Below are positions 1 through 9,767 of a stretch of DNA of 64,000 nt, one piece after another. Source of the DNA: Pantoea endophytica (lineage in GTDB: Bacteria; Pseudomonadota; Gammaproteobacteria; Enterobacterales; Enterobacteriaceae). The position numbers were made by a program, and so were the translations under genes. Where the stretch lies: assembly GCF_002858935.1 (NCBI RefSeq), contig NZ_PJRT01000027.1, positions 1 to 64,000 of the forward strand. Direction: 5' to 3'. Below the pieces are notes generated by a model. It did not search any database. It was not told where the DNA came from and worked only from the letters and a program-made list of their open reading frames with translations. The stretch's first letter is position 1; every line of letters starts with the position of its first letter.

Positions 1-144
1 AGACGGGTGCTACGAGGTATGGTGGTACAGCACAAAAGTGGGGGTGATCGACCTGAAGAAAAAGTCGATCACCATGGGTAAAGGATGTTAAAAAGTGTTC
101 ACCATGTCCCCGAACACCTGTCTACCATGTCCCCGGACTGTACA
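1..144 (+). mobile_element. 3' end of an insertion sequence (partial at window edge)
   Basis: The left edge holds the last codons of a transposase-like frame, followed by a terminal region with two direct copies of ACCATGTCCCCG (about 103-114 and 124-135). The element appears to stop at the TGTACA near 139-144, consistent with an IS whose ends read TGT...ACA. The repeats and the DDE-integrase-like C-terminus suggest an IS3/IS481-type element; the family is inferred. Ordinary chromosomal sequence (the sanA 3' side) begins right after. Confidence 0.6.
2..91 (+). CDS. Transposase C-terminal fragment
   Basis: The frame starting at base 2 is open and reads DGCYEVWWYSTKVGVIDL, then a lysine-rich tail and a TAA at 89-91. 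Only about 29 residues are inside the window. The aromatic pattern followed by (V/I)G-x-IDL is typical of the C-terminal end of integrase-core transposases of the IS3/IS481 group. The ACCATGTCCCCG terminal repeats that follow support this. Whether the full transposase is intact cannot be seen. Confidence 0.5.
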   Translation, partial: DGCYEVWWYSTKVGVIDLKKKSITMGKGC

Positions 145-181
145 CCCGCTCGCGGGAGAGGCCAAAGTGAGGGAGCAAACG

Positions 182-943
<762 letters not shown>

Positions 944-1000
944 CTACTTGAGGCGGGCGGGGGAAGCAAGTAAACGCCCGTTGGCTGACGTTTTTTTAAA

Positions 1001-1029
1001 CGTTGCCGGATCTAAATGATCCGGCAACG
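1001..1029 (-). terminator. Hairpin downstream of maeA
   Basis: A 12-bp perfect inverted repeat, CGTTGCCGGATC with its complement around a 5-base loop, sits just beyond the maeA stop. A T-run adjoins it only on the plus strand (991-997, upstream side), so on the maeA transcript the hairpin is followed by GTTTAAAA rather than a proper U-tract. It is probably a weak terminator or a 3'-end stabiliser. Confidence 0.5.
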
Positions 1030-1035
1030 AATTTA

Positions 1036-2733
1036 TCAGATCGAAGTACGGCGATAGTTACGATACTGCGGCAGCCAGAAGTTGTTGCTGACGGCTTTCG
1101 ACAATACATCTTCCGACGTCACCACCGCCACGCCCGCCAGCTGCGCGGCTTTACCCACCTCAATGGCAATCAGCTTGGAAACGCCCTGAATGTCTTTGAT
1201 CTCCGGCAGAACCGGACCTTCGCCATCGTTAACCAGCGGCGAGCAGTCGGCCAATGCGCGACTGGCGGTCATCAGCATCGAATCCGTCACGCGACTGGCG
1301 CCCGCGGCGATAACCCCCAAACCGATGCCAGGGAAGATATAGGAGTTATTGCACTGGGCGATGGGATAGGTTTTCCCCTTCCAGGTGACCGGCGAGAACG
1401 GGCTGCCGGTGGCAACCAGCGCGGCGCCGTCAGTCCAGGCGATGATGTCGGCTGGCGTCGCTTCAACGCGTGAAGTCGGGTTCGACAGCGGCATAACAAT
1501 CGGACGCTTGGTGTGCTTGTGCATCTCGCGAATGATCTCTTCGGTGAACAGGCCTGGTTGGCCAGACACGCCGATCAGAATATCCGGCTTGGCGTTGCGT
1601 ACCACGTCGAGCAGAGAAATGGAGTCGCTGCTGGTGTCCCAATCTTTCAGGCTGTCACTCTTCTGCACCAGCTTGCTCTGGAAATTGAGCAGGTTCGGCA
1701 GCTTGTCGGTGAGCAAACCGAAGCGATCGACCATCATCACGCGGCCACGCGCTTCATCATCGCTCAATCCTTCCGACTTCATCTGCGCGATGATCTGCTC
1801 GGCAATACCGCAACCGGCAGAACCGGCACCGAGGAACACCACTTTCTGCTCGCACAGGCGGCTGCCCGCAGCGCGGCTGGCGGCGATCAGGGTGCCGACG
1901 GTAACTGCGGCGGTGCCCTGAATATCGTCGTTGAAGCAGCAGATCTCATCGCGATAGCGCTCCAGCAGCGGCATGGCGTTTTTCTGCGCGAAGTCTTCGA
2001 ACTGCAACAGCACGTTCGGCCAGCGACGATTCACCGCCTGAATAAACTCATTGACGAACTCTTCGTACTCTTCGCCGGTAATACGCGGATGACGCCAGCC
2101 CATATAGAGCGGATCGTTCAGCAGCTGCTGGTTGTTGGTTCCGACATCCAGCACCACCGGCAAGGTATAAGCCGGACTGATGCCGCCACACGCGGTATAC
2201 AGCGACAGTTTACCGATTGGGATGCCCATGCCGCCGATACCCAAATCGCCGAGGCCGAGAATACGTTCGCCATCAGTCACCACGATCACTTTGACATTCT
2301 GCTTGGTGGCGTTCTGCAGCATGTCTTCAATGCGGTCGCGATTGTTATAAGAGATGAATACGCCACGCGCGCGACGGTAGATTTCAGAGAAGTGTTCACA
2401 GGCGGCGCCGACCGTTGGGGTGTAGATAATCGGCATCATCTCTTCGAGATGATTGTCGAGCAGGCGGTAGAACAGGGTTTCGTTGGTGTCCTGGATATTG
2501 CGCAGATAGACATGCTTGTCGTTGTTGTTTTTAAAATCCAGGAACTGGCGCCAGGCACGTTCCGCCTGCTCTTCGATGGTTTCTACCGCTTCGGGTAGCA
2601 GACCGTTGAGGTTAAATTCGTTACGTTCTTCGAGGGTGAAGGCGCTGCCTTTATTCAACAGCGGAAATTCCAGCAGGATCGGACCCGCATAAGGAATATA
2701 CAGCGGGCGTTTACTTTCGTAGTCGAGTTCCAT
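1036..2733 (-). CDS. maeA: NAD-dependent malic enzyme
   Basis: MaeA oxidatively decarboxylates malate to pyruvate and CO2 with NAD+, feeding gluconeogenesis and NADH supply in the cytoplasm. The 565-residue length equals that of E. coli MaeA (SfcA). Visible landmarks are the YTPTVG signature with the catalytic Tyr104, the metal-binding [13 protein letters not shown] stretch, the Rossmann motif [13 protein letters not shown], and the VMPLSNPTS segment. The ATG at 2733 is preceded by GGAG about 11 bases upstream. The gene sits between sanA and cdd, which are adjacent in E. coli, so it is an insertion relative to that order. Confidence 0.97.
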   Translation of the reverse strand: MELDYESKRPLYIPYAGPILLEFPLLNKGSAFTLEERNEFNLNGLLPEAVETIEEQAERAWRQFLDFKNNNDKHVYLRNIQDTNETLFYRLLDNHLEEMMPIIYTPTVGAACEHFSEIYRRARGVFISYNNRDRIEDMLQNATKQNVKVIVVTDGERILGLGDLGIGGMGIPIGKLSLYTACGGISPAYTLPVVLDVGTNNQQLLNDPLYMGWRHPRITGEEYEEFVNEFIQAVNRRWPNVLLQFEDFAQKNAMPLLERYRDEICCFNDDIQGTAAVTVGTLIAASRAAGSRLCEQKVVFLGAGSAGCGIAEQIIAQMKSEGLSDDEARGRVMMVDRFGLLTDKLPNLLNFQSKLVQKSDSLKDWDTSSDSISLLDVVRNAKPDILIGVSGQPGLFTEEIIREMHKHTKRPIVMPLSNPTSRVEATPADIIAWTDGAALVATGSPFSPVTWKGKTYPIAQCNNSYIFPGIGLGVIAAGASRVTDSMLMTASRALADCSPLVNDGEGPVLPEIKDIQGVSKLIAIEVGKAAQLAGVAVVTSEDVLSKAVSNNFWLPQYRNYRRTSI

Positions 2734-2852
2734 GCAGTGCTTGCTCCGGTTGCAGTGTTTTCTGACGTATCGCCGGGAAAAGGTAACGCCAGTCCATCTT
2801 GAAGTGAAGAGGTTCTGGCGCCCGATCCTATGAAAATTCCTGCAGATGTACA

Positions 2853-2880
2853 GCTTTTGTTAACAGGAGGTCACAAAAGC
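2853..2880. repeat. Small inverted repeat between cdd and maeA
   Basis: GCTTTTGT and ACAAAAGC are separated by 12 bases just downstream of the cdd stop. There is no U-tract on the cdd side, so a termination role is unproven. The rest of the 160-base cdd-maeA gap shows nothing further that I recognise. Confidence 0.35.
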
Positions 2881-2893
2881 GGTAAAAGGATCA

Positions 2894-3790
2894 CTAAACT
2901 GATGTTTTCGAAACTAAAGTAAGTGAGAAATCCTCACATCCTAACGCCTTAAGCGTCGCGCGGGTCGCATCAAGCTGACTCAGCGTGCTGTCCTGACATT
3001 CCGCCAAAACCGCTTGCTGAATTGTCTCCAGCGCTTCGTTGCTCATGTTCATCAAAATCAGTGCAGCCTGCAGCGGCGGCAAGCTGGGGTTGAAGGCGGC
3101 GTTTTCCGCATAGCGACCGGTAAAGACCTTGCCGCTCTGGCTGCGCAGCGCCACGCCGCTGTAGCTTTTGCTATAAGGCGCGTGACTGTGATTGGCGGCG
3201 GTAATGGCAGCCTGTTGCAATGCATCGCCTGCAACCGCAAAACCATGATCGACCGGCGTTAGAAGACGTTCGGTGATATTCAGATCGGCAGGGCCAAACG
3301 CATCCGGCAGATAGTCGCCCAGCGTGCTAACCGCGCGTCCCGGCAGGCTGATGCGAATCGCCGTGCCGCTGTTCAGCTCGTTCATAAACTGACGGCAATG
3401 TCCGCACGGCGTGTAGTTGACGGTAATCGCCGCCAGCTTCTCTTCACCGCGCAGCCAGGCGTGCGTAATCGCGCTCTGCTCGGCGTGCACCGTCTGCTGC
3501 AGCGGGGTATGCAGGAACTCCATGTTGGCGCCGAAGTACCAATGGCCGCTGACGCCGCGGGAAATCGCGCCGACATTAAAATGAGACACAGTTGCCACGG
3601 CGCAGCTCGCCGCCAGCGGCAGCAGTTCCAGCGCCAGCGCATCATCATCCAGACCGGTAAGCTGTTTCAGTTGCGCGACATCCTGCGGACGTAATACGCC
3701 ATGGAAATCCGGCGCACCCAGCAGCGGCTGAATCGCAGCTTGCAGCGCAGTGGGCAGGGCAGAAAAAGCAGTTAGGAATCGTGAATGCAT
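2894..3790 (-). CDS. cdd: Cytidine deaminase
   Basis: Cdd hydrolytically deaminates cytidine and deoxycytidine to (deoxy)uridine in pyrimidine salvage. The 298-residue protein is the long, homodimeric enterobacterial type with a catalytic N-terminal domain and a second, non-catalytic CDA-like domain. The zinc site is intact: His102-Ala-Glu104 (VHAEQ) and Cys129-x-x-Cys132 (PCGHC), at the same residue numbers as the E. coli enzyme. The ATG at 3790 lies behind a good sigma-70 promoter at 3839-3867. It is downstream of yohJK on the same strand with a palindrome in between. Confidence 0.97.
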   Translation of the reverse strand: MHSRFLTAFSALPTALQAAIQPLLGAPDFHGVLRPQDVAQLKQLTGLDDDALALELLPLAASCAVATVSHFNVGAISRGVSGHWYFGANMEFLHTPLQQTVHAEQSAITHAWLRGEEKLAAITVNYTPCGHCRQFMNELNSGTAIRISLPGRAVSTLGDYLPDAFGPADLNITERLLTPVDHGFAVAGDALQQAAITAANHSHAPYSKSYSGVALRSQSGKVFTGRYAENAAFNPSLPPLQAALILMNMSNEALETIQQAVLAECQDSTLSQLDATRATLKALGCEDFSLTLVSKTSV

Positions 3791-3838
3791 GATGGGATGA
3801 CCTCAGTTACGCGTTAGCGGCGATGCGCCGCCTGACGT

Positions 3839-3867
3839 TTTATATGTGATCCAAGTCGCTCTGACAA
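3839..3867 (-). promoter_or_regulatory. cdd promoter
   Basis: Reading the minus strand, TTGTCA (3862-3867) and TATAAA (3839-3844) are separated by exactly 17 bases, placing a start near 3832, about 40 bases upstream of the cdd ATG. This suggests cdd has its own promoter rather than relying only on read-through from yohJK. Confidence 0.6.
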
Positions 3868-3893
3868 TGCAAGCTGATTGGGTTGTTTCAACT

Positions 3894-3911
3894 TTGCGAG
3901 ATCTCTCGCAA
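3894..3911 (-). terminator. Perfect palindrome between yohK and cdd
   Basis: TTGCGAGA-TC-TCTCGCAA starts three bases beyond the yohK stop. On the minus strand it is followed by AGTTGAAAC, not a U-run. It could be a weak terminator for yohJK or an operator lying about 70 bases upstream of the expected cdd start. Confidence 0.4.
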
Positions 3912-3914
3912 GTT

Positions 3915-4607
3915 TTAGCCCCACCAATGCATTAATAGCGGAAAAAGCAGCGGCGCCAGTAACGAAGTGATGATGCCGCAAATCACCAGCGCAAGGGAGC
4001 TGAACGCGCCTTCCTGATAATCGATCTCGGCTGCGCGCGCGGTACCTAACGCGTGCGATGCGTTACCAATTGCTAACCCGCGCGAGGATTTGTTTTTCAC
4101 CTTAAACAGATTGAGCAGCATATGGCCAAACACCGCACCCAGCACGCCGGCGATAAGCACGCAGATGGCGCTGATGGCAGGAATACCGTGCAGCGATGCG
4201 GAGACCGCCATCGCAATTGGCGTGGTGACAGATTTCGGCATGATGGTGGCGGCGATTTCCGGCGTTGCGCCCATCCACAGCGCAATCGCGGTGCCCGATA
4301 CCATTGCCGTGATGCTGCCGATGAAGCAGACGCTGATGATGGTTTTCCAGCGCGCGCGAATCTGATGCATCTGCTCATACAGCGGCAACGCCAGCGCTAC
4401 GACTGCCGGTTGCAGCAACTGATTGAGCAGGCTGCTGCCGGCAAAATAGCGCGTGTATGGCAGGTGAGTCAGCAGCAGAATCGGGATGACAATCGCCATC
4501 GCCACTAACAATGGATTGACGATGGAGATATTGATTTTCGCCGCCAGTTTACGCGCCAGGAAATAGGCGATCACCGTCAGCGGCAGCGACCACCATGCAT
4601 CACTCAT
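3915..4607 (-). CDS. yohK: YohK, LrgB/CidB-family membrane protein
   Basis: LrgB-family integral membrane proteins work with small LrgA-type partners. In Gram-positive bacteria they are linked to murein hydrolase export or pyruvate transport; the role of YohK in enterobacteria is not settled. The product has 231 residues, the same as E. coli YohK, with many hydrophobic helices and the family signatures [22 protein letters not shown] and [12 protein letters not shown]. The start chosen is the ATG at 4607 rather than an upstream in-frame codon, giving [10 protein letters not shown], which aligns with E. coli. The start overlaps the yohJ stop by eight bases, so the pair is translationally coupled. 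Confidence 0.93.
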   Translation of the reverse strand: MSDAWWSLPLTVIAYFLARKLAAKINISIVNPLLVAMAIVIPILLLTHLPYTRYFAGSSLLNQLLQPAVVALALPLYEQMHQIRARWKTIISVCFIGSITAMVSGTAIALWMGATPEIAATIMPKSVTTPIAMAVSASLHGIPAISAICVLIAGVLGAVFGHMLLNLFKVKNKSSRGLAIGNASHALGTARAAEIDYQEGAFSSLALVICGIITSLLAPLLFPLLMHWWG

Positions 4608-4983
4608 TCGGCTTCTCCTGCGGGCGCTGCAGGCGCTCTGCGCTGAGCCCGACAATCAGCAGCACTATAAAAGTACTGACAATGCATGACACCACAATCG
4701 GCCCAAACTGCGCGGTGAGGATATCGGTATAGCCCATTACACCAACGCTAATCGGCACAAACAGCAGTGCCATATAGCGAATCAGTAAATGGCATCCGGG
4801 TTTCACCCACTCAACCGGCATGATTTGCAGACCCAGCAGCAGGAATAGCAGCAGCATGCCGATGATGCTGCCGGGAATGGTTATTGGGAGCAGGGCAGAA
4901 ATCCCCATTCCAGCGTAAAGCGCCGCATAGATGATGACGAAGGCGCGCACATAGCGCCAACAAGCAGTGAGAACGGCAGGCAT
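4600..4983 (-). CDS. yohJ: YohJ, LrgA/CidA-family membrane protein
   Basis: A 127-residue, very hydrophobic holin-like protein of the LrgA (UPF0299) family with about four transmembrane segments. The diagnostic stretch [16 protein letters not shown] is present near residues 31-46, followed by [14 protein letters not shown]. It is the upstream partner of yohK, with the ends overlapping, which is the standard lrgAB arrangement. The E. coli protein is 132 residues, so this one is full length. The precise transport or lysis-related role is unknown. Confidence 0.92.
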   Translation of the reverse strand: MPAVLTACWRYVRAFVIIYAALYAGMGISALLPITIPGSIIGMLLLFLLLGLQIMPVEWVKPGCHLLIRYMALLFVPISVGVMGYTDILTAQFGPIVVSCIVSTFIVLLIVGLSAERLQRPQEKPNE

Positions 4984-5062
4984 GTCAGGCTCCTGTTTTC
5001 GTAGCGCTTTATCATACGCATTAAGCGATTAGCGTGCTAGCGATCACAGTACTGTCTGACCT

Positions 5063-5111
5063 GGTCGCCATAAATGGCGACCCTACAAAAAACGCGTCAA
5101 TCCTTTGTAGG
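5063..5111. repeat. Nested palindromic repeat (GGTCGCCAT family)
   Basis: GGTCGCCAT-AA-ATGGCGACC (5063-5082) is followed by CCTACAAA ... TTTGTAGG (5082-5089 and 5104-5111). Related GGTCGCC...GGCGACC palindromes occur at 28185-28205 and 55144-55239, all intergenic, so this looks like a small dispersed repeat family. Confidence 0.6.
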
Positions 5112-5120
5112 ATCAACAGG

Positions 5121-5147
5121 TACAAAAAAGCCGCCCTGAGGCGGCTT
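5121..5147 (-). terminator. Rho-independent terminator of metG
   Basis: On the minus strand AAGCCGCC-TCAG-GGCGGCTT is followed directly by a T-run, seven bases beyond the metG stop. The stem is GC-rich with a perfect 8-bp match and a tetraloop. Confidence 0.9.
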
Positions 5148-5153
5148 GTTAGC

Positions 5154-7187
5154 TTACTTAACCGGCATGCCCGGTACTGCGCCGCTATCAACCGACAGCA
5201 CAAACAGGTCTTTGCCGCCTGGACCCGCTGACAGCACCATACCTTCGGAAATACCGAAGCGCATTTTACGCGGCGCGAGGTTGGCGACGATGATGGTCAT
5301 CTTGCCGACCAGCACCGACGGATCCGGATACGCAGCGCGAATGCCAGAGAAAATCTGACGCTTCTCGCCCCCCAAATCCAGCTCCAGACGCAGCAGCTTG
5401 TCAGAACCCTCAACCAGCTCCGCTTTCTCTATCAGCGCCACGCGCATATCGACCTTGGCAAAATCATCAATGGTGATGGTGTCGCCAATCGGCGCATCAG
5501 CCAGCGGACCGGTTGCTGCAGGCTTATTCGCCGCCGCCGCATCTTCTTTCGAGGCCTCAATCAGCGCGTCGACTTTGGTCATTTCGATACGGCCATACAG
5601 CGCTTTGAACGGCGCCACTTCATGATCCAGCAACGGTTGGGCAATTGCATCCCAGCTCAGTTCGCTCTGCAGGAAGGCTTCGGCACGCTCGCTCAAAGAT
5701 GGCAGCACTGGCTTCAGCCAGGTCATCAAGACGCGGAACAGGTTTATGCCCATGGAGCAAATCGCCTGCAGGTCGGCATCGCGGCCTTCTTGCTTTGCTA
5801 CCACCCAAGGTGCCTGCTCATCGACATAGCGGTTGGCCAGATCGGCCAGCGCCATGATTTCACGGATCGCGCGGTTATATTCGCGGCTGGCCCAGGCTTC
5901 GCCAATCTTCTCTGAGGCCGCCACAAAGGTCTGATACAGCGCGGGATCGGCCAGTTCACTCGCCAGCTTGCCGCCAAAGCGTTTGGTCAGGAAGCCGGCA
6001 TTACGTGACGCCAGGTTCACCACTTTGTTCACCACGTCTGCGTTCACGCGCTGCACGAAATCTTCCAAATTCAGGTCGATGTCGTCGATGCGTGAAGAGA
6101 GCTTGGCTGCGTAGTAATAGCGCAGGCTATCGGCATCCAGATGCTGCAACCAGGTGCTGGCTTTAATAAAGGTGCCGCGCGATTTAGACATCTTCGCGCC
6201 GTTCACCGTCACATAACCGTGTACGAACAGGTTGGTTGGCTTGCGGAAGTTGCTGCCTTCCAGCATCGCTGGCCAGAACAGGCTGTGGAAATAGACGATG
6301 TCTTTACCGATGAAGTGATACAGCTCAGTAGCGGAATCTTTCTTCCAGAACTCGTCGAAATCGATATCGCCGCGTTTGTCGCACAGGTTTTTGAATGAAC
6401 CCATGTAACCGATTGGCGCATCCAGCCAGACGTAGAAGTATTTGCCCGGCGCGCCAGGGATTTCGAAGCCGAAGTAAGGTGCATCGCGGGAGATATCCCA
6501 CTGCTGCAAGCCAGACTCGAACCACTCTTGCATCTTGTTAGCCACCTGCTCTTGCAGTGCGCCTGAACGCGTCCACGCCTGCAGCATCGCGCTGAAAGAG
6601 GGCAGATCAAAGAAGAAGTGCTCGGAATCGCGCAGCACCGGCGTCGCGCCAGAGACCACTGATTTCGGGTCGATCAGCTCGGTTGGGCTGTAGGTCGCGC
6701 TACACACTTCGCAGTTGTCGCCATATTGATCCGGTGACTTACATTTCGGGCAGGTGCCTTTGACGAAACGGTCCGGCAGGAACATGCCTTTCTCAGGATC
6801 GTACAGCTGCGAAATGGTGCGGTTCTTGATGAAGCCGTTCTCTTTCAGACGACCATAAATCAGCTCGGACAGCTGACGGTTTTCGTCACCGTGCGTCGAG
6901 TGATAGTTGTCGTAGCTAATATTGAAGCCAGCAAAATCCGTTTCGTGCTCCTGCTTCATCTCCGCGATCATCTGCTCCGGCGCGATGCCAAGCTGCTGAG
7001 CTTTCAGCATGATCGGCGTGCCGTGAGCGTCGTCTGCACAGATGAAGTGAACCTGGTTGCCACGCATTCGCTGGTAACGGACCCAAATGTCAGCCTGAAT
7101 GTGTTCAAGCATGTGACCGAGATGGATTGAACCGTTTGCGTACGGCAGTGCGCACGTTACCAGAATTTTTTTAGCGACTTGAGTCAT
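5154..7187 (-). CDS. metG: Methionyl-tRNA synthetase
   Basis: MetG charges tRNA-Met and initiator tRNA with methionine in the cytoplasm. From the ATG at 7187 the product is 677 residues, the length of the E. coli enzyme, starting [19 protein letters not shown]; an upstream in-frame start would add 28 unconserved residues. Class I landmarks are HLGH near residue 24 and KMSKS ([12 protein letters not shown]) near residue 333. A zinc knuckle with [17 protein letters not shown] lies in between, and the C-terminal Arc1p-like tRNA-binding domain ([12 protein letters not shown] ... SGIRAAYP) is complete. It is transcribed divergently from mrp across 161 bases, the same arrangement as in E. coli. Confidence 0.98.
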   Translation of the reverse strand: MTQVAKKILVTCALPYANGSIHLGHMLEHIQADIWVRYQRMRGNQVHFICADDAHGTPIMLKAQQLGIAPEQMIAEMKQEHETDFAGFNISYDNYHSTHGDENRQLSELIYGRLKENGFIKNRTISQLYDPEKGMFLPDRFVKGTCPKCKSPDQYGDNCEVCSATYSPTELIDPKSVVSGATPVLRDSEHFFFDLPSFSAMLQAWTRSGALQEQVANKMQEWFESGLQQWDISRDAPYFGFEIPGAPGKYFYVWLDAPIGYMGSFKNLCDKRGDIDFDEFWKKDSATELYHFIGKDIVYFHSLFWPAMLEGSNFRKPTNLFVHGYVTVNGAKMSKSRGTFIKASTWLQHLDADSLRYYYAAKLSSRIDDIDLNLEDFVQRVNADVVNKVVNLASRNAGFLTKRFGGKLASELADPALYQTFVAASEKIGEAWASREYNRAIREIMALADLANRYVDEQAPWVVAKQEGRDADLQAICSMGINLFRVLMTWLKPVLPSLSERAEAFLQSELSWDAIAQPLLDHEVAPFKALYGRIEMTKVDALIEASKEDAAAANKPAATGPLADAPIGDTITIDDFAKVDMRVALIEKAELVEGSDKLLRLELDLGGEKRQIFSGIRAAYPDPSVLVGKMTIIVANLAPRKMRFGISEGMVLSAGPGGKDLFVLSVDSGAVPGMPVK

Positions 7188-7348
7188 GTTTGCGTAGCGT
7201 TCCGTTGAAGAAAAATCGGTGTTAGATGTTAACCGAAGCACCCTCTGGCGTAAACACAGCTGGACATCCACGTCACTTTTAGCGCCTATCTGATATTATT
7301 GAACAGACACCGCCGCAATCTGGCGTGATGAATAAACAAGGAGAGGGG

Positions 7349-8461
7349 ATGACTTCACAATCCCAGCAACATCATTCACCTGAGGCGCTGCGAGCATTGG
7401 TTATCGGCGTGCTAAGTGACTTTGAACATCCGACGCTGCAACATAACCTGACCACGCTGAAAGCCCTGCGCCATGTCGCGCTGCTGGATGACAAGCTGCA
7501 TATCGAGCTGGTGATGCCGTTCGCGTGGGCCAGCGCTTTTGAAGAGCTGAAAGCGCAAACCAGCGCCGAACTGCTGCGCCTGACGGACGCCAGCGCCATT
7601 GACTGGCGACTGCGCCACGACATCGCTACGCTGAAGCGGGTGAAAAACCATCCGGGCGCAACCGGTGTGAAGAACATCATCGCCGTGAGTTCTGGCAAAG
7701 GTGGCGTGGGCAAATCCAGCACCGCTGTGAACATGGCGCTGGCGCTGATCGCTGAAGGGGCGCGCGTGGGGATTCTCGATGCGGATATTTACGGTCCGTC
7801 GATCCCTAACATGCTCGGCACCGAAAATCAGCGTCCCACCTCGCCGGATGGCACGCACATGGCACCGATTATGGCGCACGGCCTGGCAACCAATTCGATT
7901 GGTTATCTGGTCACCGACGACAACGCCATGGTGTGGCGCGGTCCAATGGCCAGCAAAGCCCTGATGCAGTTGCTCAACGAAACCCTGTGGCCGGATCTCG
8001 ATTATCTGATCCTCGATATGCCGCCAGGTACCGGCGATATTCAGCTGACGCTGGCGCAAAACGTGCCGGTGACCGGCGCGCTGGTGGTCACCACGCCGCA
8101 GGACATCGCCTTGATTGACGCGCGTAAAGGGATGGTGATGTTTGAGAAAGTCAGCGTGCCGGTGTTGGGCGTGATCGAGAATATGAGTATGCACATCTGT
8201 AGCCAATGCGGACATCACGAGCCGATTTTCGGCACCGGCGGTGCGCAGAAGCTGGTGGAAGATTACAGCACCCGTTTGCTGGCCCAGTTGCCGCTGCACA
8301 TTACGCTGCGTGAAGATCTGGATGATGGCGAACCGACCGTGGTGCGCCGTCCGGAAAGTGATTTCACCGCGCTCTACCGCCAGCTGGCGGGTCGCGTTGC
8401 GGCGCAGCTCTATTGGCAGGGAGAAATTATCCCTGGCGATATCGCGTTCCGCGCCGTTTAA
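7349..8461 (+). CDS. mrp: Mrp (ApbC), iron-sulfur cluster carrier ATPase
   Basis: Mrp/ApbC is a MinD-like P-loop NTPase that binds and transfers Fe-S clusters. The 370-residue product has an N-terminal DUF59/MIP18-type domain (about 1-95), the deviant Walker A GKGGVGKSS at 116-124, DADIYGPS at the A' position, and the C-terminal CSQC cluster-binding pair. The ATG at 7349 is preferred because AAGGAGAGGGG lies immediately upstream; an earlier ATG at 7325 would put that Shine-Dalgarno inside the gene. Its last codon overlaps the convergent GNAT gene by four bases. Confidence 0.96.
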   Translation: MTSQSQQHHSPEALRALVIGVLSDFEHPTLQHNLTTLKALRHVALLDDKLHIELVMPFAWASAFEELKAQTSAELLRLTDASAIDWRLRHDIATLKRVKNHPGATGVKNIIAVSSGKGGVGKSSTAVNMALALIAEGARVGILDADIYGPSIPNMLGTENQRPTSPDGTHMAPIMAHGLATNSIGYLVTDDNAMVWRGPMASKALMQLLNETLWPDLDYLILDMPPGTGDIQLTLAQNVPVTGALVVTTPQDIALIDARKGMVMFEKVSVPVLGVIENMSMHICSQCGHHEPIFGTGGAQKLVEDYSTRLLAQLPLHITLREDLDDGEPTVVRRPESDFTALYRQLAGRVAAQLYWQGEIIPGDIAFRAV

Positions 8462-8910
8462 CGGCGTCCATTTCCGCTGGTGCGCGTCGCCAGCGGAAAA
8501 TGCATCAGCACATATTTTCCCTGCTCGCTCTCGCCAACCGCTTCGCGCCGCCAGCCGTGTTTGAGATAGAAATCCATCGCCGCCTGATTCTGTTGCAGGC
8601 ATTTCAAGGCGCCCGTCGAGCTAAATCGCGATTGCACTTTTTCTAACAGCGCGCTGCCCACGCCTTTTCCCTGCGCATCGGGGTCGACATACAGGCTATG
8701 CAGGAAGTTGTCATTATCCAGCACCGCCGCAAACCCTACGCGATGCCCATTCAGTTCAGCGACCAGCACGGTTTCGCCCAAAATCACCGCATCGAAATCT
8801 TCTAACTGCCAATCATCGCCATCCAGCCACGTCCAGTTATGGCGTCGCGCGGCAAGATACAGCGTGCGCAGAAAAGGCCGATCGGCTTCGTCAAAAAAAC
8901 GTATATGCAC
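8458..8910 (-). CDS. GNAT-family N-acetyltransferase
   Basis: A 150-residue single-domain GNAT protein that should transfer an acetyl group from acetyl-CoA to an unknown amine. Motif A for the CoA pyrophosphate is clear (LYVDPDAQGKGVGSALL, about residues 73-89), and the C-terminal part has the usual NQAAMDFYLKHGW motif B. It is convergent with mrp, overlapping its stop by four bases, and divergent from ahpC. The substrate cannot be inferred from context. Confidence 0.85.
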   Translation of the reverse strand: MHIRFFDEADRPFLRTLYLAARRHNWTWLDGDDWQLEDFDAVILGETVLVAELNGHRVGFAAVLDNDNFLHSLYVDPDAQGKGVGSALLEKVQSRFSSTGALKCLQQNQAAMDFYLKHGWRREAVGESEQGKYVLMHFPLATRTSGNGRR

Positions 8911-9043
8911 CCATTTGCTCCGTCAGTTAGGTATTTGAATAAAAGTAGCAGTTTCACCGCAAAAAGATAAAGCCTGACAGAACCGCGCCCTTTTTGTGTA
9001 GAATGCCTCCGCGAGCCGCATGAAATCAGGTGTCGGCGCTTTG

Positions 9044-9080
9044 ATAGCTTTTGGTTATCTGATTGATAACGTCTGCATAT
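9044..9080 (+). promoter_or_regulatory. OxyR-binding site upstream of ahpC
   Basis: Two OxyR half-elements with exact canonical spacing: ATAG-N7-TTAT (9044-9058), seven bases, then ATAA-N7-ATAT (9066-9080). This matches the ATAG-N7-CTAT-N7-ATAG-N7-CTAT architecture recognised by the OxyR tetramer and lies 57 bases upstream of the ahpC ATG, as expected for peroxide induction of ahpCF. Confidence 0.75.
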
Positions 9081-9136
9081 TAGAAGTTGGCCCGAAAATT
9101 CTGTAGCCTGCATCACATCTTTTAACGGAGGTCACC

Positions 9137-9700
9137 ATGTCCATCATTAATACCAAGATCAAACCATTTAAAAATGCAGCGTTCAAAAACGGCGAATTCA
9201 TCGAAGTCACCGAGAAAGACGTTGAAGGTAAATGGAGTGTTTTCTTCTTCTACCCGGCTGACTTCACCTTCGTATGCCCAACCGAACTGGGTGACGTTGC
9301 AGACCATCACGAAGAGTTCCAGAAACTGGGTGTAGATATCTACTCTGTTTCTACTGACACGCACTTTACTCACAAAGCCTGGCACGGTTCTTCTGACACC
9401 ATCGCGAAAATCAAATACGCAATGATCGGTGACCCAACTGGCGCGCTGACCCGTAACTTCGAAATCATGCGCGAAGACGAAGGTCTGGCAGACCGCGGTA
9501 CCTTCATCGTTGACCCGCAAGGCATCATCCAGGCGATCGAAATCACTGCAGAAGGCATTGGCCGTGACGCATCTGACCTGATTCGTAAAGTGAAAGCCGC
9601 TCAGTACGTTGCTTCTCACCCAGGTGAAGTTTGCCCGGCAAAATGGAAAGAAGGCGAAGCAACTCTGGCTCCATCACTGGACCTGGTTGGCAAAATCTAA
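9137..9700 (+). CDS. ahpC: Alkyl hydroperoxide reductase peroxidase subunit AhpC
   Basis: AhpC is a typical 2-Cys peroxiredoxin reducing hydrogen peroxide and organic peroxides in the cytoplasm, and is recycled by AhpF. The 187-residue length equals the E. coli protein. The peroxidatic Cys47 is in DFTFVCPTE and the resolving Cys166 in EVCPAKW. A strong GGAGG precedes the ATG at 9137. The gene is the first of an ahpC-ahpF unit, behind the OxyR site at 9044-9080, with a hairpin between the two genes. Codon use appears biased toward highly expressed codons. Confidence 0.99.
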   Translation: MSIINTKIKPFKNAAFKNGEFIEVTEKDVEGKWSVFFFYPADFTFVCPTELGDVADHHEEFQKLGVDIYSVSTDTHFTHKAWHGSSDTIAKIKYAMIGDPTGALTRNFEIMREDEGLADRGTFIVDPQGIIQAIEITAEGIGRDASDLIRKVKAAQYVASHPGEVCPAKWKEGEATLAPSLDLVGKI

Positions 9701-9725
9701 GTTAGCTGCCATTCGATCTTTCTCT

Positions 9726-9750
9726 ATCGGGTGCTACGGCACCCGATTTT
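9726..9750 (+). terminator. Intercistronic hairpin between ahpC and ahpF
   Basis: ATCGGGTGC-TACG-GCACCCGAT followed by TTTC lies 26 bases after the ahpC stop and just before ahpF. It has the look of a partial terminator that would make ahpC mRNA more abundant than ahpF. Confidence 0.65.
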
Positions 9751-9767
9751 CATGACAGGAACTCACT

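Noticed and set aside
1513..2598. Long plus-strand open frame (361 codons) opposite maeA
   Set aside because: It lies entirely antisense to a clear malic enzyme gene; its composition is that of a mirror frame of a GC-rich gene.
3845..3860. CRP-like TGTGA-N6-TCGCT upstream of cdd
   Set aside because: The right half is poor and the site falls inside the spacer of the good cdd promoter, an unlikely activating position.
7412..8602. Minus-strand open frame of 396 codons opposite mrp
   Set aside because: Antisense to mrp; histidine/glutamine/arginine-rich shadow composition and no recognisable motif.
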